NCBI GenBank assembly: GCA_949293915.1
Contig: CASFFJ010000185.1
Span: 1-5,062 of the forward strand
Direction of reading: 5' to 3'
Length of the DNA stretch: 5,062 bases
Source: an uncultured Christensenella sp.
GTDB taxonomy: Bacteria > Bacillota > Clostridia > Christensenellales > UBA1242
The notes beneath the pieces are model-generated. The model was not told where the DNA came from and made no database searches. It saw only the letters and a program-made list of their open reading frames with translations. Of the stretch, positions 1-4,772 are shown piece after piece (within the stretch, counting starts at the first letter, position 1; each line of letters starts with the position of its first letter). The position numbers were made by a program, and so were the translations under genes.

Positions 1-9
1 ATTTATGCG

Positions 10-139
10 TAAAATCCGACTAAAATACGGCGTTAAAGGGGTGTTAGAGGGACGATGTATTTTTCTAGGGTGATTTATCAAGGAAAAGGATAACGCCCGT
101 TAAAATCGAAATTAGAGGGGTTAAAATTGATTACAGGGG
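10..139. repeat. Direct repeats upstream of the late-type promoter
   Basis: A composite motif, TAAAAT followed by 3-6 nt and then TTANAGGGG, occurs three times in the same orientation at 21-41, 101-120 and 122-139. The last copy touches the -35 box of the promoter at 140. At the far left the sequence is also arranged in 11-bp steps: TAAAATCCGAC (10-20), TAAAATACGGC (21-31), GTTAAAGGGGT (32-42) and GTTAGAGGGAC (43-53). Spacings near one or two helical turns suggest binding sites for a regulator or architectural protein, as phage activators or histone-like proteins use upstream of late promoters. No protein is identified for this role in the window. No convincing gene is seen in 1-277. Confidence 0.6.
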
Positions 140-168
140 TTGACAAACGGAAAAAGGCGTGGTATAAT
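140..168 (+). promoter_or_regulatory. Perfect-consensus sigma-A/sigma-70 promoter
   Basis: TTGACA at 140-145 and TATAAT at 163-168 are separated by exactly 17 bp, matching consensus in all twelve positions. The predicted transcription start is 174-176. The promoter drives the structured leader RNA and the packaging ATPase gene. The direct repeat at 122-139 abuts the -35 box, so a bound protein could contact or occlude RNA polymerase. Confidence 0.9.
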
Positions 169-173
169 GGGGA

Positions 174-289
174 AAAACTGGGCAACGTAATAGACAGATA
201 AGCGAAAGAGGGACTGCAGGGGTGAGGAATCCCCCCTCGGCTGGTTCGGGGTAGCGCCTGATAACTGTACTTACGTAATGCCCCGTTTT
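174..289 (+). ncRNA. Structured RNA upstream of packaging ATPase (candidate prohead/packaging RNA)
   Basis: About 116 nt begin at the predicted start of the consensus promoter. The two ends pair: AAAAC (174-178) with GTTTT (285-289), GGGCA (180-184) with TGCCC (279-283), ACGTAA (185-190) with TTACGT (271-276), and ACAG (194-197) with CTGT (265-268). There is a two-base AA bulge (277-278), one mismatch and a small internal loop; GCG (202-204) can pair with CGC (255-257). The core holds one arm, GAGG (208-211) with CCUC (235-238) plus GGGG (219-222) with CCCC (231-234), loop UGAGGAAU, and a weaker arm near 241-254. The loops can pair GAAUC with GGUUC, including one wobble. Length, closing helix with a bulge, and position before a gp16-type ATPase recall phi29 pRNA. 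Primary sequence similarity was not recognised, so a structured 5' UTR remains possible. Confidence 0.55.
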
Positions 290-301
290 GCTATTATGGG
301 A

Positions 302-1387
302 ATGTATTATAATTATCGAGAGATAGACGGGTATCAAACACCGATTCGAGTTATCTTGTCGCGCCGTGGGCTTGGCAAGACGTTCGGCGCTGTTATGAAG
401 GGCGTCAAAAAGCATGTTGCCACGGGTAAGCGCTTCGTTTATGTCGTGGAAACGGAAGAAATGATCGATGAGCTTTCACAAAACCGGGGCGAAAAGTTTT
501 TTGCCGCGATCATGGACTATTTGGAAAATAAGGCGTCGGCACGTGAAAGGAAGTTGCTTGCGCCGCTCATCGACGAAGAGACGGAGGCAGCCGAGGTCAC
601 GGAAGGGGAAACGCTCAATCACATACGAGGGGGCGTGATAAAGGTTGCAGGGAATACGGCCGGCTACATCGTTGCGTTCAACTCCTTTGCAAAGTTAAAG
701 CGTAACAATTTCCGAGACGTTGCATATATTATCATTGATGAATTTATTCCCGAGACTATCGATATCAGAAGCCTGAAAAACGCTTATAAAATCGTTTCGC
801 TTGTTCAGTCGATCGCAAGGCTTCAAAATGTTGTCATATATATGCTTGCAAACTCGATACGTGTAAACGATATAGTTCTGGAACGTTTGCATCTGGCGAA
901 CTTAAAGCCCGGGGAAATTCGCGTGATAAAGGATAAATACGGGCCTTTGGTGGTCGGTCAAATGGTTAATAATGCCGATTATGCCGAATTTGATGCCGAA
1001 GCGAACAAAAGCGTAGCTGGTCGTCTTGCGGCGTTGATGCAGGAAGATAACCTCGAACGGAATGAATTTAACACGGGTTTAAAACCCGGAATGCTTATCG
1101 GGGATCATCCGAAGCAGTCTTCCTTTGTGGCTTGCATCGTCGGGATAAATGGCGAATCTTTCCGAATCCATGTAACAAAAGACTTGGGAGAGACTTACAT
1201 TTTAGAGGACTACGGCAAAAATATTCGGTCTCGCTTTTGCATAGATCAGAAATTTGCGACCCCAAATGTATTTTACCGTCCCGAATATCGGGAATATTTG
1301 CTTGCAAAGTACGAAAAAGGGCGTATCCGATTCGATACACCCTCAACGTTTATGCGTTTCAAAATGATTTTGCGTTTAGAGGCCTGA
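302..1387 (+). CDS. phi29 gp16-like DNA encapsidation (packaging) ATPase
   Basis: This is the motor ATPase that pumps phage DNA into the prohead. Counting from the ATG at 302 (361 aa), the P-loop is SRRGLGKT near residues 20-27, matching phi29 gp16 GARGIGKS with the first Gly replaced by Ser. Walker B is VAYIIIDEF, with catalytic Asp-Glu at about 146-147, followed by a sensor-like MLANS segment near 181-185. The C-terminal end, GRIRFDTPSTFMRFKMILR, resembles the gp16 end GYLRFDNQVIRNIAYELFRK. phi29 gp16 has 332 residues; the excess lies mainly between Walker A and B. In-frame ATGs also occur at 278 and 296. I prefer 302 because MYYN lines up with the phi29 start region and because 278 falls inside the RNA helix. 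No clear Shine-Dalgarno is seen for any of the three. The 3' end overlaps the convergent polymerase gene by 12 bp. Confidence 0.9.
   Translation: MYYNYREIDGYQTPIRVILSRRGLGKTFGAVMKGVKKHVATGKRFVYVVETEEMIDELSQNRGEKFFAAIMDYLENKASARERKLLAPLIDEETEAAEVTEGETLNHIRGGVIKVAGNTAGYIVAFNSFAKLKRNNFRDVAYIIIDEFIPETIDIRSLKNAYKIVSLVQSIARLQNVVIYMLANSIRVNDIVLERLHLANLKPGEIRVIKDKYGPLVVGQMVNNADYAEFDAEANKSVAGRLAALMQEDNLERNEFNTGLKPGMLIGDHPKQSSFVACIVGINGESFRIHVTKDLGETYILEDYGKNIRSRFCIDQKFATPNVFYRPEYREYLLAKYEKGRIRFDTPSTFMRFKMILRLEA
1313..1343 (-). terminator. Intrinsic terminator of the leftward replication operon
   Basis: On the - strand, AGGGTGTATC pairs with GATACGCCCT over 10 bp, including one G-U wobble, around a 6-nt loop (1328-1333). 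A run of five T follows at once (1314-1318 on the + strand is AAAAA; the outermost A-U pair uses one of them). It lies about 33 bp past the polymerase stop, inside the last part of the ATPase coding sequence. On the + strand there is no T run after the stem, so it should act only on leftward transcripts. Confidence 0.75.
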
Positions 1388-2905
1388 AAGCCTTCTTTCA
1401 AAATAAACGTCATGCAAACCGCCTTTGCACGGCGTTTTTATTTTTTGTTTTATAACTTTATCTTCGTTGAAATCGCGTATAACGCTTTCAGCGGCTTCCT
1501 GTGACATTTTAGCGTTATAGTCTAGGGATTTGATTGCCTCATCTGTTACGCCCGAAATAACGGCTTTTAACTCGCCCAAATCGGAATAGTGAATATAACA
1601 CTTCTTCCCTATGACTTTAAGCACATGGCTTTTTTGCTCAATCTTCCAAGCGCCAAGGCGAAGCGGGTCAGGTTTGACCCATTCGGGAAAATCTCCTGTA
1701 AATTTTATGCTGTCCGTGTCCATGTATGCAATACGGTCAAAACCGATCTTTTGAGCGGTCGAAATTAGGATATAACGGGCGATCGATGTAATCGCAATCG
1801 CAAGCGGTATATATTCATATCCCCCCGCATTTTGTTGTATTTCTTTAATTTCGCTCGTAAGCATACCCTCAACGATTTTATATTCTTTGTTCTCATATAT
1901 ACCACGGGTTGCCGCTTTTCCGCTCGGGATATTCAACATGAATTTAATCGTGCTTTTTAATTCGTTGTTTTTTTTCTTCGATGTCCAAAAATCGGCGAAA
2001 TTGTTATATATCCCCTTCCTCGTTCGGAAGCCGTATCCGTTTACAAATTCAAACTCTATATCATAGAATTGCGCGATCAGTTCGATATCATATTGCGTTA
2101 CGAATAGGGTCATGCGGCCGCTTTTAATGTATTCTGTGTCGATCGTCAAAACATTATTTTTTCGTGCTATTATAGGGATAAAACCGGGTTTTAATTTAAA
2201 TTCGGCCGTGATATGGTAAAGTTTGAAATCAAACCTTTCTAAATCCTTTATCTTGTTGCAAAAAACGGGCTTTCCGAACGGCATAGGATAATTTCTATAT
2301 ACGTGCGTATATAGCCCGTTGTTGTCGATCTCCCAAACATTGCGATATTCTCCCGGCTTTGCGTATACGAATCCCCCGCGATAATAAGGCAAAAGGAGAT
2401 TATATTGCTTTCCGTAAATCTTCGGGCAAAACGCTTCAAACTTCGACATCTCCTTAAAGCATGACCATGCGATCCCCCCGATAGTACATTTTTTATCAAA
2501 AGATCGCAATGTATACAGCGCCCCCGATTCTTCAATATATGATTTCAAAACGCTAAACTTAGAAATTAAAAGTTGCTCCAATTCCTGCGGCGTTCCGGGT
2601 TCTTCAAAATCGAAGAAATTTGTTGCGCCTTTTAATTCGCATTTTTTTAGCTTAAAAGTATAGTATGTGTTTTTCATCTCGAATATTTCATAATCGATTT
2701 TGTTTTCTACACAATACCAATGTAGGAACGGCGCAAACCTTGAAAGATCATAGCAAAACACCGTGCCTTTTATGCCTTGAAGCGCGTCTATAAGTGATTT
2801 TGTATCCCCACCCGATAGAATGATAGCGCCGTCGGCGCATATATCCCAATGCGTTATTTGGGCGCTATCATTTTGGAAAGTATGGAAAAATGAAAGTGTA
2901 ATCAT
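1376..2905 (-). CDS. Protein-primed family B DNA polymerase, exonuclease site apparently lost
   Basis: Replicates the linear phage genome using a terminal protein as primer (phi29 gene 2 equivalent; 509 aa against 572). Polymerase motifs appear in the family order: YRGGF at 175-179; motif A DNNGLY at 194-199 (phi29 DVNSLY); the extended segment PGFIPI near 240; motif B K321, N325, G329; motif C YMDTDS at 394-399; a KKCY segment at 434-437 equivalent to the phi29 KTY primer-template motif; and a thumb segment SGVTDEAIK (phi29 AGMTDKIK). The N-terminal domain is short. It has no DxE (Exo I), its Exo II region reads CYDLSRFAPF with no Asp where phi29 has HNLKFDGAF, and there is no YxxxD (Exo III). 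Motif B reads NIPSGK instead of NSLYGK. The start ATG overlaps the stop of the upstream gene (ATGA) with no separate ribosome site, implying translational coupling. Confidence 0.93.
   Translation of the reverse strand: MITLSFFHTFQNDSAQITHWDICADGAIILSGGDTKSLIDALQGIKGTVFCYDLSRFAPFLHWYCVENKIDYEIFEMKNTYYTFKLKKCELKGATNFFDFEEPGTPQELEQLLISKFSVLKSYIEESGALYTLRSFDKKCTIGGIAWSCFKEMSKFEAFCPKIYGKQYNLLLPYYRGGFVYAKPGEYRNVWEIDNNGLYTHVYRNYPMPFGKPVFCNKIKDLERFDFKLYHITAEFKLKPGFIPIIARKNNVLTIDTEYIKSGRMTLFVTQYDIELIAQFYDIEFEFVNGYGFRTRKGIYNNFADFWTSKKKNNELKSTIKFMLNIPSGKAATRGIYENKEYKIVEGMLTSEIKEIQQNAGGYEYIPLAIAITSIARYILISTAQKIGFDRIAYMDTDSIKFTGDFPEWVKPDPLRLGAWKIEQKSHVLKVIGKKCYIHYSDLGELKAVISGVTDEAIKSLDYNAKMSQEAAESVIRDFNEDKVIKQKIKTPCKGGLHDVYFERRLSGL
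1413..1446 (+). terminator. Intrinsic terminator of the packaging ATPase transcript
   Basis: CGCC (1420-1423) pairs with GGCG (1431-1434), extended by AAA (1416-1418) with TTT (1435-1437) around a bulged C. Directly downstream is TTTTTATTTTTT (1435-1446). An alternative stem, TGCAAA/TTTGCA with loop CCGCC (1413-1429), competes with it. It lies about 30 bp past the ATPase stop and inside the 3' end of the polymerase coding sequence on the opposite strand. Confidence 0.6.
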
Positions 2906-3519
2906 TTTTTTGGCGTAGTCCTTGCCTTTGTGCGGGTACGTTGTTTTGGTTCTTTTATTCCGTATTCTTCGGATAATATTCTGTTCATTTCGTTTGCTTT
3001 GTCTTGCAATCTTACCTGATTTCTCCTGTCTGTTGCAAAATATAATTCATCCATGAATTTATCGATTGAAGTAGTATCCGAATAAACTTCCGAAAAATTC
3101 CATAATGATCCCTCTTTATCCATGATGTAAAGCATGTCATGCGATATATCCCCATGTTTAAAACGGTTCAATATAATTTGTCCTTGCTTAGTGTTCGCAA
3201 CGCCTTCACGGATAAAGAATTTTTCAAGGTTTTGTACATATCTTCGGGAATCGGTATATCTCGCCGTTTCCGTCCGAAGGCTTTGAATCTGTTTTTTAAC
3301 AGCCTCTTCGCCCGTGTATACGACCGTTTCGCGCTTTCCGTCCGTGTATTTGTATCGAGTGATCCCGGCGCTTACTTCTTCATATGTAAGTTTTTTAAAA
3401 AGCGTTGTCGGGGGTAGAGCGTTCTCTACCCCTTTCAACACCATTTCGGCTGCATAGTCTTTTGCAAGCGCTTTTCGGTATTCGCGAACGGCGCGATCAA
3501 ATTCACTTTTCAGGCTCAT
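2902..3519 (-). CDS. Candidate terminal protein (primer for DNA replication)
   Basis: A 205-aa protein immediately upstream of, and overlapping by an ATGA junction, the protein-primed polymerase. This is the position of the terminal protein (gene 3) in phi29-like phages, where the protein provides a hydroxyl group for the first nucleotide and stays attached to the genome 5' ends. The protein is mostly charged and apparently helical. The segment NRFKHGDISHDMLYIMD (about 118-134), followed by WNFSEVYSD, resembles the terminal-protein C-terminal pattern in which a DRL..L...DFYELY-like helix precedes an aromatic, acidic stretch. The tail (about 192-205) is strongly basic (KQRTRTKARTTPKK), fitting DNA binding. 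The priming Ser/Thr/Tyr cannot be named. It is shorter than phi29 TP (266 aa). The gene overlaps the preceding gene by 17 bp. Role is inferred mainly from position and composition. Confidence 0.7.
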   Translation of the reverse strand: MSLKSEFDRAVREYRKALAKDYAAEMVLKGVENALPPTTLFKKLTYEEVSAGITRYKYTDGKRETVVYTGEEAVKKQIQSLRTETARYTDSRRYVQNLEKFFIREGVANTKQGQIILNRFKHGDISHDMLYIMDKEGSLWNFSEVYSDTTSIDKFMDELYFATDRRNQVRLQDKANEMNRILSEEYGIKEPKQRTRTKARTTPKK

Positions 3520-3937
3520 TCTCTTCTTTGTCTCCCAAATATATTATATATTCTTTTTGATCTATTTCATCGCCTTTTTTTGTTTCTAATATTAACGATA
3601 TTTTGTTTGTTTCAAAATCTTTCGTAATATAAAGCAATGAATTTGCGTAAATATTATCGATTCCGAAAAATTTTTCGGCTATATCAAACATTGCTATTTT
3701 TCTCCCGAGGATTATCGGTTCTGTATTCTTTTTCTTGGTTTTTCTTATTTGTGATTTTATAAATTTAATTGCTATTGGTTCTTTTCCTTTTTGGGTGTCA
3801 GCTTCATCTATTCTTTTTAATGCATCGTCTATTTGTTCTTTGTTTTCCTGGGTTTTCATGTATTCTAAAGAATTATATGCGCGTGCGATTATGCTTTTAT
3901 ACCCGGCGATAAAAGATTTGCTATTCATGATTTTCAT
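3503..3937 (-). CDS. Hypothetical early protein, 144 aa
   Basis: Not recognised as a known family. The first half is helical and charged (an SLEYMKTQENKEQIDDALKR region), then comes a Lys-rich stretch (IRKTKKK, about 66-72). The second half alternates hydrophobic and charged residues as in beta strands (SLLYITKDF, KISLILETKK, KEYIIYLGD), and the end is acidic (DKEENEPEK). phi29 encodes its single-stranded-DNA-binding protein in the same operon upstream of the terminal protein. An acidic tail after a beta-rich region would fit such a role, but this is only a positional guess. A ribosome-binding sequence AGAGGA lies about 9 nt before the ATG; a second in-frame ATG three codons later is possible. 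The gene is separated by 5 bp from the preceding gene and overlaps the next by 17 bp. It is distinctly more AT-rich than the ATPase gene. Confidence 0.8.
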   Translation of the reverse strand: MKIMNSKSFIAGYKSIIARAYNSLEYMKTQENKEQIDDALKRIDEADTQKGKEPIAIKFIKSQIRKTKKKNTEPIILGRKIAMFDIAEKFFGIDNIYANSLLYITKDFETNKISLILETKKGDEIDQKEYIIYLGDKEENEPEK

Positions 3938-3942
3938 TTTGT

Positions 3943-4278
3943 TTATTCCTCTAAGATATTTTCTATTTTTTCGTTCTCTTCATCTATTTTTTCACGTAAA
4001 AAAGTTTCTATATTCTGCTTTAATATGGAAATTATTAGTTTATAGGCTTTGTATAATTCTTCGAGGTTCGTTTCCTTTTCTTCCATTTTGACACTCTCTT
4101 TTATTGTGGCTAAAAGGGATTCTATAAACTCCCGATCGCTTATTCCTACATACATATGCCCGTCTCTGATCATTGCCAATTTGCAAATTTCAATTAAATA
4201 TTCACGGGTTACTTTGCAATCTTTATCTTTGGCAGATAAATAAATTTCTTTTACGGCATCTTCATATGTTTTTATCAT
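3943..4278 (-). CDS. Hypothetical early protein, 111 aa
   Basis: Not recognised. A small, largely helical and acidic protein. The C-terminal half (about 68-111) is rich in Glu, Lys, Leu and Ile with heptad-like spacing and ends in EENEKIENILEE, suggesting a coiled coil or oligomerisation helix. There is no signal peptide, transmembrane segment or nucleotide-binding motif. The ribosome site AGAGG lies about 8 nt before the ATG. It overlaps the preceding gene by 17 bp and is followed after 5 bp by the 144-aa gene, so it is expressed as part of the same leftward operon. Small acidic early proteins are common in phage replication or host-takeover operons, but no specific function can be given. 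Confidence 0.8.
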   Translation of the reverse strand: MIKTYEDAVKEIYLSAKDKDCKVTREYLIEICKLAMIRDGHMYVGISDREFIESLLATIKESVKMEEKETNLEELYKAYKLIISILKQNIETFLREKIDEENEKIENILEE

Positions 4279-4591
4279 CGTTATTACCTCTCATAATATC
4301 TAAAACAGCTCTCATACTGTCAAGAAATTTGATGCTTATTGATAAACTGTATTTCAAATAGGATTTGAATCCGAATTTGTTATTGAATTCTATTTCTTTA
4401 ACGGCATCGGATATATTGTTGAATTCTTGCTTAAAAATCGTTTTTGCATCATCAGAAACCGAAACTAAAATATAAATCCCTTTATGCTTAAACAATTCGT
4501 TCATTTCTTTTGCTCTTTGATACACAACATCATACTCATGCATTAGCGCTTTACAACTCTCTTCCCAGTCTTTCCAGTTTAATTTTTCCAT
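4262..4591 (-). CDS. Hypothetical early protein, 109 aa, first gene of the leftward operon
   Basis: Not recognised. A soluble, probably helical protein starting MEKLNWKDWEESCKALMHEY, with a central segment IYILVSVSDDAKTIF that may form a strand. There are no membrane or catalytic motifs. The ATG at 4591 is chosen because GGAGG lies just upstream (4596-4600). A longer in-frame start at 4621 would put the ribosome site inside the coding sequence and lies within the terminator hairpin. The gene follows the structured leader: the T run of that terminator directly abuts the GGAGG, so its expression probably depends on terminator read-through or leader folding. It overlaps the next gene by 17 bp. 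Confidence 0.8.
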   Translation of the reverse strand: MEKLNWKDWEESCKALMHEYDVVYQRAKEMNELFKHKGIYILVSVSDDAKTIFKQEFNNISDAVKEIEFNNKFGFKSYLKYSLSISIKFLDSMRAVLDIMRGNNDDKNI

Positions 4592-4595
4592 AAAA

Positions 4596-4600
4596 CCTCC
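4596..4600 (-). promoter_or_regulatory. Ribosome binding site of the 109-aa gene
   Basis: GGAGG on the - strand, only 4 nt before the ATG at 4591, fixes the start of the first operon gene. The terminator T run (4601-4607) sits directly upstream, so terminator and ribosome site are fused into one leader end. Confidence 0.8.
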
Positions 4601-4643
4601 AAAAAAATAACCCCCGATCATGTGGTAGATGAACGGGGGTTAT
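4601..4643 (-). terminator. Leader terminator of the leftward operon (hairpin P3)
   Basis: A 10-bp stem ending in five G-C pairs and one C-G, an upper 4-bp stem and a 7-nt loop, followed by a run of seven T on the - strand (4607-4601). It can end the leader RNA before the 109-aa gene and would also stop transcripts arriving from the fibre-like gene upstream. Pairing of its loop with hairpin P1 could alter its folding. Confidence 0.8.
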
Positions 4644-4708
4644 ATTAAAAGGTGAAAGCCTAAACACCTTTTAATATCGACATTTAAGATTGCCAACTAC
4701 CACTTGAC
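4601..4708 (-). ncRNA. Three-hairpin leader RNA with complementary 7-nt loops
   Basis: About 108 nt from the predicted start of the leftward promoter to the end of a T run. Hairpin P1 pairs GUCAA (4708-4704) with UUGGC (4696-4692), one wobble, loop GUGGUAG. Hairpin P2 is a 13-bp perfect stem, AUAUUAAAAGGUG (4677-4665) with CACCUUUUAAUAU (4654-4642), loop UUUAGGCUUU. Hairpin P3 pairs AUAACCCCCG with CGGGGGUUAU (4643-4634 with 4616-4607), then a U-U mismatch, then UCAU with AUGA, and has a 7-nt loop CUACCAC (4628-4622). The P1 and P3 loops are exact complements with no pairing beyond the loop borders. P3 followed by T7 is an intrinsic terminator, so a discrete small RNA should form. It could be a packaging-RNA-like molecule that links through its loops, or a regulated leader of the replication operon. 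No known RNA family was recognised by sequence. Confidence 0.7.
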
Positions 4709-4731
4709 GGGGATATTATATCATATATAAT
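4704..4731 (+). promoter_or_regulatory. Possible rightward promoter overlapping the early promoter
   Basis: TTGACG (4704-4709), a 16-bp spacer and TATAAT (4726-4731) form a good sigma-A-type promoter on the + strand. It shares the imperfect AT palindrome 4715-4731 with the leftward promoter. Its transcript would start near 4738 and run antisense into the 3' end of the fibre-like gene. It may be an accident of the palindrome. Confidence 0.4.
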
Positions 4732-4743
4732 CGCGTTTGTCTG
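4715..4743 (-). promoter_or_regulatory. Leftward early promoter with extended -10
   Basis: On the - strand the -10 box is TATAAT (4720-4715), preceded by TGA, giving the extended TGNTATAAT form. The -35 box is CAGACA (4743-4738), matching TTGACA in four positions, with a 17-bp spacer. The predicted start near 4708 coincides with the first base of hairpin P1. It drives the leader RNA and the five-gene replication operon. Confidence 0.75.
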
Positions 4744-4772
4744 TGATAATTGCAACATTTTTGAAAAATTTT

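Noticed and set aside
2..73. Short + strand frame open to the window edge, ending at a TGA at 71-73 (starts MRKIRLKYG if ATG at 5)
   Set aside because: It could be the tail of an upstream gene, but it coincides with the 11-bp repeats and is too short to support.
240..256. GGTTCGGGG resembles a tRNA T-loop
   Set aside because: No acceptor, anticodon or D arms with tRNA spacing can be built around it; the surrounding pairing fits a different fold.
278..301. Upstream starts (ATG 278 or 296) for the packaging ATPase
   Set aside because: ATG 278 lies within the closing helix of the predicted RNA and neither start has a ribosome site; MYYN at 302 lines up better with phi29 gp16. The choice is not certain.
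131..415. 94-aa open frame on the - strand
   Set aside because: It is antisense to the consensus promoter, the structured RNA and the start of the ATPase gene; the protein has no recognisable features.
3735..4091. Hydrophobic 118-aa open frame on the + strand
   Set aside because: It is the antisense shadow of the AT-rich early genes; its Phe/Leu-rich composition comes from the Lys/Glu codons of the opposite strand and it has no ribosome site.
4592..4621. Longer N-terminus (MIGGYFFGGF) for the 109-aa protein
   Set aside because: These codons cover the terminator stem, T run and GGAGG site; the ATG at 4591 just after GGAGG is clearly better.
4642..4677. 13-bp perfect inverted repeat as a repressor operator
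   Set aside because: It is better explained as hairpin P2 of the leader RNA, lying downstream of the start site and directly stacked on the terminator; an operator role cannot be excluded.
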